Part shown: piece by piece, positions 7,852-16,150 of the stretch
Position numbering within the stretch: the stretch's first letter is position 1
Layout of the letters: every line of letters starts with the position of its first letter
From: Variovorax ginsengisoli
Lineage (GTDB): Bacteria; Pseudomonadota; Gammaproteobacteria; Burkholderiales; Burkholderiaceae_C
Reading direction: 5' to 3'
DNA: 64,000 nt
NCBI RefSeq assembly: GCF_030811835.1
Contig: NZ_JAUSRO010000006.1
Location: forward strand, 62,001-126,000
Notes under the pieces: generated by a model
Databases searched by the model: none
Told to the model about the DNA's origin: nothing
The model's input: the letters and a program-made list of their open reading frames with translations, nothing else
Translations under genes and position numbers: made by a program

Positions 7852-8850
7852 ATGACCCATTCACTGTCCCGCCGTGGCGTGCTGCGCGCCGGCAGCGCGG
7901 CTGCCCTCGTTGCGTCCAGCGGCCTCATCGCCTCGCGCGCCTGGTCGCAGCAACGCAAGCTGACGTTCGCCTGGAACGCCTCGGCCTTCTGCCTGTCACC
8001 CGTGGTGGTGGCGCAGGAGCGCGGCTACTTCGAGAAGAACGGCCTACAGGTCGACCTGATCAACTACACCGGCTCGACCGACCAGCTGCTGGAGTCGCTC
8101 GCGACCGCCAAGGCCGACGCTGCGGTCGGGATGATCCACCGCTGGCTCAAGCCGCTCGAGTCGGGCTTCGACGTGAAGATCGTCGGCAGCTCGCACGGCG
8201 GCTGCGTGCGCCTGGTGGGCGTGAAGGAGGCCGGCATCACGAACTTGCAAAAGCTCAAGGGCACGACCATCGGCGTGTCGGACATCGCGAGCCCGGGCAA
8301 GAACTTCTTCTCGATCCTGCTCAAGAAGAACGGTATCGACGCCGACAAGGATGTGACCTGGCGCCAGTACCCGGCCGACCTGCTCGACATCGCCGTCAAC
8401 AAGGGCGAGATCCAGGCGATCGCCGATGGCGACCCGACGCTCTACCTGATCGAGAAGCGCAACAAGGGCCGCTACGTCGAGCTCGCCTCGAACCTGTCGG
8501 GCGAATACAAGGACAAGGTCTGCTGCATCGTCGGCGCGCGCGGTGAATTGGTGCGCAAGGACAAGCCGACTGTCGCAGCGCTCGTCCGCTCGATCGTTCA
8601 GGCCTCGGACTTCGTCGCTGAGAACCCCAACGAGTCGGCCAAGCTCTTCGCCAAGTACTCGCCCAAGGTGCCGGTGGAAGACCTGCAGGCGCTGCTGGGT
8701 ACGCTGACGCACGGGCATCACCCTGTCGGCAAGAACCTGCGCGACGAGGTCGAGTTCTATGCGCGCGATTTCAAATCGGTCGGCGTGCTCAAGGCGTCGA
8801 CCGATCCGGTGAAGCTGGCCAATCACGTGTCGGTGGATGTGCTCGCATGA
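7852..8850 (+). CDS. ABC transporter substrate-binding protein, NitT/TauT family (second copy)
   Basis: This 332-residue protein has a twin-arginine-type signal (SRRGVLRAGSAAALVASSG) and a mature NMT1/SsuA-like domain. The start at 7852 was preferred over a TTG at 7828 because GGAG precedes it and the signal peptide then sits at the N-terminus. Sequence marks are WNASAFCLSPVVVAQERGYF for the first strand and helix, TGSTDQLLESLATAKADAAVG, and GTTIGVSDIASPGKNF. The permease start overlaps its stop by 4 bases, so this is the binding protein most directly coupled to the permease. The ligand is unknown; sulfonate or a related acid fits the context. Confidence 0.87.
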   Translation: MTHSLSRRGVLRAGSAAALVASSGLIASRAWSQQRKLTFAWNASAFCLSPVVVAQERGYFEKNGLQVDLINYTGSTDQLLESLATAKADAAVGMIHRWLKPLESGFDVKIVGSSHGGCVRLVGVKEAGITNLQKLKGTTIGVSDIASPGKNFFSILLKKNGIDADKDVTWRQYPADLLDIAVNKGEIQAIADGDPTLYLIEKRNKGRYVELASNLSGEYKDKVCCIVGARGELVRKDKPTVAALVRSIVQASDFVAENPNESAKLFAKYSPKVPVEDLQALLGTLTHGHHPVGKNLRDEVEFYARDFKSVGVLKASTDPVKLANHVSVDVLA

Positions 8851-9929
8851 CGACCGCTGACCAGGTTCTGGGCCGCCGGCTCGAGCGGCCCGGCGTTCCG
8901 CCCGCCCGCGCCGTTGCGCCGACTGCGCCGCGCACCGCAGCATTGCCAGCCTCGCTGCAGGACATCGCCGTCACCGGCCTCTGGCGCACCGGCCTGGCGG
9001 CCGCCCTCGCATGGCTGGCGCTGGGCGGGCTCACGCTCTACTGGCCGAACAAGGAAGTCGGCTTCAGCGACTGGGCCTTCACCACCGAACTCGGGGTGGC
9101 CGCGCTGGTCGTCGGCGTGTTGCTGCTCGTCGTCGCCGTGCTCGGCGCCAACGCCGGCCGCGTCGGCCGTACGCTGCGGCCCGCAGGGCAATGGTTGATC
9201 GCCGCACCGCTGCTGCTTGCGCTGTGGGAAGCGTTGACGGCCAAGCTCGGCGCGCTGCCGCCGCCGTTCTTCGCGCCGCCGCAAAGCCTGATCGACGTCG
9301 CCTATGAGGACTGGGCGCGGCTGGGCCTGTCGACCGCGCACTCGCTGCGGCTGCTGGCGCATGGTTTCGTGCTCGGCGCCTTGGTGGGTTTCGGCACCGG
9401 CGTGTGGATCGGCTGGTCGCGCATCGCGGGCTACTGGGTGCATCCGGTGCTGCGCTTCCTCGGCCCGGTACCGGCCTCGGCGTTGCTGCCGCTGGCTTTC
9501 TTCTTCGCGCCGTCGAGCTATGCGGCAGCCGTGTTCCTCGTCGGGCTCGCGACGTTCTTCCCGGTGGCGGTGCTCACCTGGTCCGGCGTGGCCTCGGTCC
9601 ACAAGAGCTACTACGACGTGGCGCGCACGCTCGGCGCGTCGGAGTGGTTCCTCGTGCTGCGCGTCGCGATTCCCGCCGCGCTGCCGCAGGTCTTCGTGGG
9701 GCTCTTCATGGGGCTGGGCGCATCGTTCTCCGTGCTGGTCACGGCCGAGATGATGGGCGTGAAGGCCGGGCTCGGCTGGTACCTGCAGTGGGCGCAGGGC
9801 TGGGCGGCCTACGCCAACATGTACGCGGCGCTGCTGGTGATGGCGGTGCTGTGCTCGGGGCTGATCACGCTGCTGTTCACGGTGCGCGACCGCGCGCTGT
9901 CGTGGCAGAAGGGGACCGTCAAATGGTGA
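8847..9929 (+). CDS. ABC transporter permease, SsuC/TauC type
   Basis: This 360-residue inner-membrane permease is longer than typical SsuC (about 260), with an extra N-terminal part containing two predicted membrane segments (about residues 50-68 and 84-104) before the standard six-helix BPD_transp_1 domain. The EAA-type loop that contacts the ATPase is visible as DVARTLGASEWFLVLRVAIP followed by a Pro-rich turn. Its start overlaps the binding-protein stop (ATGA), and its stop lies inside the start of the ATPase gene. The extra N-terminal membrane pair is shared with some permeases of this family in Burkholderiales. Confidence 0.9.
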   Translation: MTTADQVLGRRLERPGVPPARAVAPTAPRTAALPASLQDIAVTGLWRTGLAAALAWLALGGLTLYWPNKEVGFSDWAFTTELGVAALVVGVLLLVVAVLGANAGRVGRTLRPAGQWLIAAPLLLALWEALTAKLGALPPPFFAPPQSLIDVAYEDWARLGLSTAHSLRLLAHGFVLGALVGFGTGVWIGWSRIAGYWVHPVLRFLGPVPASALLPLAFFFAPSSYAAAVFLVGLATFFPVAVLTWSGVASVHKSYYDVARTLGASEWFLVLRVAIPAALPQVFVGLFMGLGASFSVLVTAEMMGVKAGLGWYLQWAQGWAAYANMYAALLVMAVLCSGLITLLFTVRDRALSWQKGTVKW

Positions 9930-10729
9930 GCGTCGCTTCGGCCCCCGCCGCCGCCGACGCGAAGCTTTCACCCGGCGGCGCGCGCATCGACATCGAAGGC
10001 GTCAGCCACTGGTTCAAGCAGCAGGACGGCGTGCTGCAGGTCCTCGACAGCATCGACCTTCAGGTGCAGCCGGGCGAGTTCGTCGCACTGCTCGGCCCGA
10101 GTGGCTGCGGCAAGTCGACGCTGCTGCGGCTCGTCGCCGGCCTGGAGCCCGCCACCACCGGCCGCATCGCGCAGGACGGCGAGCCCATCACCCGGCCCGA
10201 CCCGTCGCGCATCGTCGTGTTCCAGGACCCGACGCTGTACCCCTGGCGCAGCGTTTGGGACAACGTGGCGCTTGGCCTGCAGGCGCGCGGGCTGCTCAAG
10301 ACGCAGCGCTCGCGGGTCGACGATGCGCTCGCGCTGGTCGGCCTCACCGATTTCGCGAAGAGCTTCCCGCACCAGCTCTCGGGCGGCATGGCGCAGCGGG
10401 TGGCGCTGGCGCGTGCGCTGGTCAACGACCCGCAGCTGCTGGTGCTCGACGAGCCACTGGGCAAGCTCGATTCGCTCACGCGCATCGCCATGCAGAGCGA
10501 GCTGGTCAATCTGTGGCAACGCGCCGGCTTCTCGGCGCTGCTGGTGACGCACGATGTGGAGGAGGCGCTGTTCCTCGCCAACCGCGTGATCGTGCTGAGC
10601 GACCGGCCGGCGCGCATCGCAGCCGAGTTGGTGGTCGACCTGCCATATCCGCGGCATCGTGGCCATCCACGTCTGGCGCAATTGCGCCATGAGGCGTTGC
10701 GGCATCTCGGGCTGGATGCGACCTGGTGA
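9923..10729 (+). CDS. ABC transporter ATP-binding protein, SsuB/TauB type
   Basis: This 268-residue ATPase has Walker A GPSGCGKST, Q-loop VVFQDPTLYPW, signature LSGGMAQR, Walker B LLVLDEP and switch His in VTHDVEEAL. It energises import through the permease encoded directly upstream; the two genes overlap by 7 bases. The start at 9923 is the only one compatible with a complete N-terminal strand before the first nucleotide-binding motif. Downstream, the cytochrome c gene begins with GTG four bases inside its stop, so all of these genes should be on one message. Confidence 0.93.
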   Translation: MVSVASAPAAADAKLSPGGARIDIEGVSHWFKQQDGVLQVLDSIDLQVQPGEFVALLGPSGCGKSTLLRLVAGLEPATTGRIAQDGEPITRPDPSRIVVFQDPTLYPWRSVWDNVALGLQARGLLKTQRSRVDDALALVGLTDFAKSFPHQLSGGMAQRVALARALVNDPQLLVLDEPLGKLDSLTRIAMQSELVNLWQRAGFSALLVTHDVEEALFLANRVIVLSDRPARIAAELVVDLPYPRHRGHPRLAQLRHEALRHLGLDATW

Positions 10730-11895
10730 CGGGTGCGGACGACGGCTGGCTCAACGCGCTGATCGGCTTGATGCAGAGCGCGCAATTCGCGCTGCTGCAG
10801 GCACTCGCTGCGCTGGGCCTGGTCGAAGCGAGCCATGGGCAACCGGGCTGGCCGTGGCCGGTCAAGCTGTCCGGCGAGAACCTGCTGATCGACGGTGGCC
10901 AGGCGCGGCGGCTGGCCGGCAGCTTGGCCGTTCTCGCGTTGGTCGTCTTCCTGTTGCTGCTGGCCATGGTGTGGCGCCGTCGACGTGTCGCCATCCTCGT
11001 CGCCGTGCCTGTGTTGCTGCTGGCCGCACCCTGGCCGGATGCGCACGTGGTCTGGGTGCCGGCCACACCGGCGAGCTTTCATCGTTCGCCGAGCGGCTTC
11101 ACCGTGCGGTCGATCGCGCAGGGCCAAGCCCTCTATGCGCAGCACTGCGTGGGCTGCCATGGTGCGGACGGGCGCGGGCAGGGGGCGTTGGCCGATGCCC
11201 GGTCGATGTCGCCGCCGAACCTCGCGGGGCCACTCCTCTGGCGACGCGCCGACGGCGATCTGCTCTGGCATGTGATGCACGGCATGCGCGCCCGTGACGG
11301 TAAGGCGACGATGCCGGCCTTCGGCGAACGCCTGCGCGACGACGAGGCCTGGGCGCTGATCGATTTCATGAAGGCGCAGGCGGCCGGCGAGACGCTGCGC
11401 AGCACTGGCGTGTGGGCGTGGCCCGCCGCGCTCCCCGATGCGGCGGTGCGCTGCGAGGACCAGTCGGCGCGGCGCCTCGCAAGCTGGCACGGGCAGCGCG
11501 TGCGCATCGTGGCGCCGGGCGTTACGCAGGCGCCGCCGCTCGAAGACCCGCGCCTCGTGACTGTGCGGATCGCCCCGGATGCGGAATCCGCTCTGCGCGA
11601 TGCGATCGGTTGCGTGGTCGACGCATCCGAAGCCGCCGACGCCTGGGCCGCCTTCGCGCTGGTCACCGGCACGCCGTCGCCGGCGGGCACCACGCTGATC
11701 GCCGACCGCGACGGCTGGCTGCGGGCGCGCAGCCAGCCGGGCCAGGCCGGATGGTCGGACGACGACCTGCTGTGCCGCACCGACGCGGTGCCGAGCGGAG
11801 CGCAGCCCGCTGTTGTCGCCGATGGCCTCGGCGCGCTGATCGCCCGCATGGACGCGCAGCCGGTGCGTTTCGTCAAGGGCGGCTTCGTCCACTGA
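10726..11895 (+). CDS. Membrane-anchored c-type cytochrome with an unassigned C-terminal domain
   Basis: This 389-residue protein starts with GTG overlapping the ATPase stop. Residues 64-82 and 88-102 are hydrophobic and should anchor it in the membrane. Residues 125-218 form a class I cytochrome c domain with the haem-binding CVGCH (C141, C144, H145) and a probable axial Met196 in ATMPAFG. Residues 225-389 have no motif I can name with certainty; the segment TTLIADRDGWLRA loosely resembles a thioredoxin/SCO-type strand pair, but no CXXC is present. A haem protein inside a sulfonate-type ABC operon is unusual. It might carry electrons from periplasmic sulfur oxidation or assist a redox enzyme encoded elsewhere. 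Confidence 0.85.
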   Translation: MTGADDGWLNALIGLMQSAQFALLQALAALGLVEASHGQPGWPWPVKLSGENLLIDGGQARRLAGSLAVLALVVFLLLLAMVWRRRRVAILVAVPVLLLAAPWPDAHVVWVPATPASFHRSPSGFTVRSIAQGQALYAQHCVGCHGADGRGQGALADARSMSPPNLAGPLLWRRADGDLLWHVMHGMRARDGKATMPAFGERLRDDEAWALIDFMKAQAAGETLRSTGVWAWPAALPDAAVRCEDQSARRLASWHGQRVRIVAPGVTQAPPLEDPRLVTVRIAPDAESALRDAIGCVVDASEAADAWAAFALVTGTPSPAGTTLIADRDGWLRARSQPGQAGWSDDDLLCRTDAVPSGAQPAVVADGLGALIARMDAQPVRFVKGGFVH

Positions 11896-11920
11896 ATCAC
11901 TTGTTCCAAAGGAGAAACCC

Positions 11921-12874
11921 ATGTCCCATCCATCACGCCGGCAATTCGTCGCGCGCACGCTCGGTGCAGGGGCCGCGCTGGCGATGCCCGCCATTGGCCG
12001 CGCGCAGGCGCGTCCCGTTCTCAAGGCCGGCGACCAGAAGGGCGGCCTGCGCGCGTTGCTCGAAGCCGCCGGCGCGCTCGACGGCCTCGGCTACGACATC
12101 CAATGGTCCGAATTTCCGGCCGCAGCGCCGCTGGCCGAGGCGCTCAATGCGGGCGCGGTGGATTCCGGTCCGATCGGCGACGCGCCCCTGGTCTTTGCCC
12201 TGGCCGCAGGCACGCGGATCAAGGCCATCGGCGCGAACCGCTCCGACTCCTACGGCACGGCGGTGCTGGTGCGGCCGGACTCGCCGCTCCAGCGTGCCGC
12301 GGATCTCAAGGGGCGCAGCATCGCAACCAACCGCGGCTCCATCGGGCACTACGTGACGCTCAAGGCGATCACGCAGGCAGGCCTGAAGCCCGAGGACGTG
12401 AACATCCGTTTTCTCGCGCCAGCGGATGCCAAGCTCGCTCTCACGCAGGGCTCGGTCGACGCTTGGGCGACCTGGGAACCCTACACCGCGCTGGCCGAAG
12501 TCAGCCAGCATGCGCGCGTGCTGGTCAGCGGCCGGGGCCTGCTGCCGGGGCTGAGCTACCTGGCTGCCACGGACGATGCGATCGCGGCCAAGCGGGCCGT
12601 GCTGCAGGACTACCTGCAGCGCATCGTGCGCGCGCAGGTCTGGTCTTACCGCAACGTGGACGCCTACTCGGCCGCGCTGGCCCGCATCATCGGCATACCG
12701 CCCGAGGCGGCCAGGCTGCAGTTCGAGCGGCGCCAGCAGAAGTGGGTCGCGATCGATGCGAAGGTGATCGCCGACCAGCAGGGCACGGCGGACTTCTACC
12801 GGCAAGTGGGGCTGATCAGGCAGCCGTTGCAGGTGGCGCCCACCTTCGACACGGGCTTTGGCGTGACGGGCTGA
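11921..12874 (+). CDS. ABC transporter substrate-binding protein, SsuA type (third copy)
   Basis: This 317-residue protein has a twin-arginine-like signal (SRRQFVARTLGAGAALAM, cleavage near RAQA) and an SsuA fold: LKAGDQKGGLRALLEAAG, DSGPIGDAPLVFALAAG, LKGRSIATNRGSIGH and VDAWATWEPYTA. The last motif is typical of aliphatic sulfonate-binding proteins. A GGAG site precedes the ATG. It follows the cytochrome c gene by 25 bases and is the last gene of the operon, converging on apaH. It is a third receptor for a single permease-ATPase pair, which suggests the transporter accepts several related substrates or that some receptors serve a transporter elsewhere. Confidence 0.88.
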   Translation: MSHPSRRQFVARTLGAGAALAMPAIGRAQARPVLKAGDQKGGLRALLEAAGALDGLGYDIQWSEFPAAAPLAEALNAGAVDSGPIGDAPLVFALAAGTRIKAIGANRSDSYGTAVLVRPDSPLQRAADLKGRSIATNRGSIGHYVTLKAITQAGLKPEDVNIRFLAPADAKLALTQGSVDAWATWEPYTALAEVSQHARVLVSGRGLLPGLSYLAATDDAIAAKRAVLQDYLQRIVRAQVWSYRNVDAYSAALARIIGIPPEAARLQFERRQQKWVAIDAKVIADQQGTADFYRQVGLIRQPLQVAPTFDTGFGVTG

Positions 12875-12881
12875 AGATGGG

Positions 12882-12901
12882 GAGGGCGCTTCGTGCGCCT
12901 C
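12882..12901. terminator. Possible hairpin between convergent ABC operon and apaH
   Basis: GAGG(G)CGC, a TTCGT loop and GCGCCTC form a short stem with a one-base bulge in the 25-base gap between convergent stop codons. There is no T-tract. It may act as a weak bidirectional terminator. Confidence 0.3.
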
Positions 12902-13754
12902 AGCCTGGCGCCTGCGCCTGATCGCAGTGCACCTCGATGTGCTCGCGCTCGGCCAGCGTGGCGCCGATGCGCACCGCGCTCAGGCAACCGCCCCAGACGC
13001 AGCCGGTGTCGGTGGACAGCAGGTCGGGTCGCGACAGCCAGCCCAGGGTCGACCAGTGGCCGAAGGCGACGGTGGCGTTCGCCGTGCGGCGCCCGGGGAC
13101 GTCGTACCAGGGCATGAATCCGGCAGGGGCCTCGGCCGATGCGTCCTTGCTGTCGAACTCCATCACGCCATCGGCGCTGCAATAGCGCAGGCGCGTGAGT
13201 GCATTGACGATCACCCGCAGGCGCGCGCTGCCTGCGAGTGCGTCGCTCCATTGCGCAGGCTCGTTACCGTACATGGACTGCAGGAACTCGCCGAGCTGCG
13301 GACTGCGCAGCACCTGCTCGACCTCGGCTGCGCGCGCGAGCGTGTCGGCCACCGTCCACTGCGGCAGCACGCCGGCATGCAGCATGAGCAGGTCGCCGGC
13401 CCGCTCGCCCGTGCCGACGCGCTGGTGCAACGCCATGTGCTGGTGGCGCAGCCAGTCGAGCAGGGCCGCGCGATCGGGTGCATCGAGGATGCCGGCGAGC
13501 GTGTCCCGACGGCCGGCCTTGCGGATGCCGTGCGCCACGCCCAGCAGATGCAGGTCGTGGTTGCCCAGAACGCTGCGCGCCGACGCACCCAGCCGCTGTA
13601 CCCGGCGCAGCACGCCGACGGAGTCGGGGCCGCGGTTGACCAGGTCGCCCAGCAGCACCAGCGTGTCGCGGCTGGGGGAGAAATCGAGGGTGTCCATCAG
13701 CCGCCGCAGGGCATCGTCGCAGCCCTGCACGTCGCCGATCAAGTAAAGTGCCAT
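12900..13754 (-). CDS. apaH: Symmetrical bis(5'-nucleosyl)-tetraphosphatase ApaH
   Basis: This 284-residue cytoplasmic metallophosphatase cleaves Ap4A and also removes Np4A caps from RNA. The phosphoesterase motifs are GDVQGC (residues 7-12), GDLVNRGPDS, GNHDLH and a later LMLHAGVLPQW. The length equals the family norm (about 275-285). The start at 13754 places the GDVQGC motif near the N-terminus, as in other ApaH proteins. That start codon overlaps the ATG of the divergent CNNM gene, leaving no room for a separate promoter between the two coding regions. Confidence 0.95.
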   Translation of the reverse strand: MALYLIGDVQGCDDALRRLMDTLDFSPSRDTLVLLGDLVNRGPDSVGVLRRVQRLGASARSVLGNHDLHLLGVAHGIRKAGRRDTLAGILDAPDRAALLDWLRHQHMALHQRVGTGERAGDLLMLHAGVLPQWTVADTLARAAEVEQVLRSPQLGEFLQSMYGNEPAQWSDALAGSARLRVIVNALTRLRYCSADGVMEFDSKDASAEAPAGFMPWYDVPGRRTANATVAFGHWSTLGWLSRPDLLSTDTGCVWGGCLSAVRIGATLAEREHIEVHCDQAQAPG

Positions 13755-15099
13755 GTCCCCATTCTCCCTCCCGTTCATGGATGTTTTTCTGCTGGCCATG
13801 CTGACGACGCTCAACGCGTTGTTCGCCATGTCCGAAATGGCCCTCTCCACCAGTCGCCGCGCGCGCCTTGCCGCATTGGCCGAAACGGGCGATCTCGGCG
13901 CCGCTGCGGCGCTCAAGCTCATGGAGGATCCGACCCAGTTCCTCTCCAGCGTGCAGATCGGCATCACGTCCATCGGCATGCTCAGCGGCATCGTCGGCGA
14001 GGCCGCTTTCGCCGCGCCACTGGCCGTCTGGATGGAAACCGTGGGCATGGGGGCCGGCACCGCGAGCGTGGCGTCGACCGCGGTGGTCGTGACCTGCATC
14101 ACCTTCTTCACCATCATCTTCGGCGAACTGGTGCCCAAGCGCATCGGACAGCTTTACCCCGAGCCGGTCGCTCGCTTCGTGGCGCGCCCGATGCGCGGGC
14201 TGGCCACCGCGGCCAAGCCGTTCGTGCTGCTGCTCAGCGGTGCGACCGCCGCCACGCTGAAGCTGCTGCGCATCGACTCCAACGCTGCACGCACCGTGAC
14301 GGAAGAAGAAATTTCCGCCAGCCTGGAAGAAGGTGTCGATGCCGGCGTGATCGAAATGCACGAGCACCAGATGGTGCGCAACGTGTTCCATCTGGACGAC
14401 CGGCGACTGTCGTCGCTGATGGTGCCGCGCGCCGACATCGAATGGCTCGACGGTTCATTCACCGTGGCGCAGAGCCTGCAGAAGGTGGCTGCCGCAGGCG
14501 CGCTCAACCTGGTGCATTCCTGGTATCCGGTGTGCCGCCATTCGCTGGACGACGTGGTGGGCGTGATCAGCGTGGCGCACCTGCTGCGCCTGGGTCCTGC
14601 GCACGAAGGCAAGATCGAGAGCGTGGCGCAGCCGGCGTCCTTCGTGCCCGAGACGCTCACCGGCATGGAAATGCTCGAGCAGTTCCGTGCGCGGGCTGGC
14701 CGGCTGGTGTTCGTGGTCGACGAATACGGCGTGGTGCAAGGCCTGATGACGCCGCGCGATCTGCTCGAGGCCATCACGGGCGAGCTGCAGCCGGGCATGC
14801 ACAGCGAAGCCTGGGCGCGCCTGCGCGAAGACGGCGCCTGGGAACTCGATGGGCTGATGCCGGTGTCGGAGCTGCGTGCACGCCTGGCGATCCGCGAGTT
14901 GCCGGAAGAAGAGCGCGGGCGCTACAACACGGTTGCCGGCTTGCTCATGGCCGTCTCGGGCGAGTTGCCTGCGGTGGGCGAACGCATCGAGTGCGCGGGC
15001 TGGATTTTCGAGGTGACCGCGCTCGAGGGGCGGCGCATCGACCGCGTGGTGGCGTATCCGGACGCCGGCGTGCCCGACGCCGCAGTGCGCCGGCGCTGA
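13753..15099 (+). CDS. CNNM/HlyC-CorC family membrane protein with CBS domains
   Basis: This 448-residue inner-membrane protein has an N-terminal DUF21/CNNM region (about residues 1-175, with several membrane helices and the SSVQIGITSIGML motif), a CBS pair (about 205-335, with MVPRADIEWLD and VDEYGVVQGLMTPRDLLEAI) and a C-terminal CorC_HlyC domain (about 345-440). The family is linked to Mg2+/Co2+ efflux or resistance; older databases call it hemolysin. The start at 13753 overlaps the apaH start on the other strand. An alternative start, M9 at 13777, has no better ribosome-binding site. Confidence 0.92.
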   Translation: MSPFSLPFMDVFLLAMLTTLNALFAMSEMALSTSRRARLAALAETGDLGAAAALKLMEDPTQFLSSVQIGITSIGMLSGIVGEAAFAAPLAVWMETVGMGAGTASVASTAVVVTCITFFTIIFGELVPKRIGQLYPEPVARFVARPMRGLATAAKPFVLLLSGATAATLKLLRIDSNAARTVTEEEISASLEEGVDAGVIEMHEHQMVRNVFHLDDRRLSSLMVPRADIEWLDGSFTVAQSLQKVAAAGALNLVHSWYPVCRHSLDDVVGVISVAHLLRLGPAHEGKIESVAQPASFVPETLTGMEMLEQFRARAGRLVFVVDEYGVVQGLMTPRDLLEAITGELQPGMHSEAWARLREDGAWELDGLMPVSELRARLAIRELPEEERGRYNTVAGLLMAVSGELPAVGERIECAGWIFEVTALEGRRIDRVVAYPDAGVPDAAVRRR

Positions 15100-15132
15100 G
15101 GCTGCGGCGCCCTTGGGCGCCGGTGCGCAGCC
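15100..15132. terminator. Strong bidirectional stem-loop between CNNM gene and Bug receptor gene
   Basis: An outer stem of GGCTGCG (15100-15106) with CGCAGCC (15126-15132) encloses a perfect inner hairpin, GCGCCC-TT-GGGCGC (15107-15120). It lies just after the CNNM stop and before the stop of the convergent gene, as expected for a two-way terminator. Confidence 0.6.
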
Positions 15133-15144
15133 GGTCGCCCGGAC

Positions 15145-16119
15145 TCAGGGCTTGAGATTCAGCTTGGTGATCAGGTCCTTGAAGTACGCGTTGTCCTTGG
15201 CCAGCGTGTCCTTGAAGACGGCGCCGTCGGTGTACACATAGCCCAGGTTCTGCCGCTCCATGACCTCGTGCATGAGCGGCTCGGCTGCGGTCTTGGCGGT
15301 GATTTCGCGCAGCCGTGCAATGACCTCGGGTGGTGTGTTCTTCGGTGCGCCCAGTCCGCGCCAGGTGCCGATCGACAGATCGATGCCGCGTTCCTTGGCC
15401 GTGGGCACTTTCTCGAAGCCTTTCACGCGCTTGTCGGCCATCACCATCAGCACCTTGAGCTTGCCGCTCTGCACATGCGTCGTCACCTCTGCCGGGCTCA
15501 CGGCCACGGCCTCGATGTGGCCACCCATCAGTGCCAGCACCGCCGGGGCGGCACCCTGGAACGGGATGTGGTTGAACTTGGCGCCGGTCTTGTCTTCCAG
15601 TGCTGCAGCGGCCAGGTGCCAGATCGAGCCGTTGCCCGAGTTGCCCACGCGAACCGCGCCGGGCTCCTTCTTCGCAGCGGCGAGGAATTCCTCGACGGTG
15701 TTCCAGGGCGCGTCGGCCTTGACCGTGATGGCGGCCGGGTCGGCGTTGAGCTGTGCGATCGGCTGGAAGTCGTCGTAGTTGAACTTGGCCAGGCCCAGAT
15801 GTGGCAAGGTCAGCAGCTCGACCGTGAGCACGGCCAGCTTGTAGCCGTCGGGCTTGGCATGGATCACCTCGTTCCAGCCGATGGCACCGCCTGCGCCGGG
15901 CCGGTTGATGATGACGATGCTCTGGTCGATGTGCTTGCGGCTGGCTTCGGCGAAGGCGCGCGCCAGCCCGTCGGTTCCGCCCCCCGGCTGGTAGGGCACC
16001 AGCAGCTCGATCGTGCGGTTGGGAAAGCTCGACTGCGCCATGGCGGGCGCCGTCAGGCCCAGTGCCAGCAGGGCAGCGCCTGCGAGTGCTGCGATGCGAT
16101 GGAAAATCTTCGGTGTCAT
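15145..16119 (-). CDS. Bug/TctC-family periplasmic receptor (tripartite tricarboxylate transporter type)
   Basis: This 324-residue exported protein has a Sec signal (cleavage after PAMAQ) and the Bug fold: FPNRTIELLVPYQPGGGTDGLAR at the mature N-terminus, INRPGAGGAIG, and VRVGNSGNGSIWHLAAAALE. Bug proteins bind carboxylates or amides for TctAB-type permeases or for sensing. No tctA or tctB is in the window. It is encoded 31 bases after dctM on the same strand, so it appears to be the last gene of the uronate TRAP operon. It may supply a second ligand specificity or a sensing role. Confidence 0.88.
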   Translation of the reverse strand: MTPKIFHRIAALAGAALLALGLTAPAMAQSSFPNRTIELLVPYQPGGGTDGLARAFAEASRKHIDQSIVIINRPGAGGAIGWNEVIHAKPDGYKLAVLTVELLTLPHLGLAKFNYDDFQPIAQLNADPAAITVKADAPWNTVEEFLAAAKKEPGAVRVGNSGNGSIWHLAAAALEDKTGAKFNHIPFQGAAPAVLALMGGHIEAVAVSPAEVTTHVQSGKLKVLMVMADKRVKGFEKVPTAKERGIDLSIGTWRGLGAPKNTPPEVIARLREITAKTAAEPLMHEVMERQNLGYVYTDGAVFKDTLAKDNAYFKDLITKLNLKP

Positions 16120-16150
16120 GTTGTGGTCTCCTGCGTGTTGTTGATCTGTG

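Noticed and set aside
10060..12024. A 654-codon minus-strand frame opposite the ATPase and cytochrome c genes
   Set aside because: The plus strand holds unmistakable ABC ATPase and cytochrome motifs in overlapping coupled genes; the minus frame shows only Arg/Ala-rich shadow sequence.
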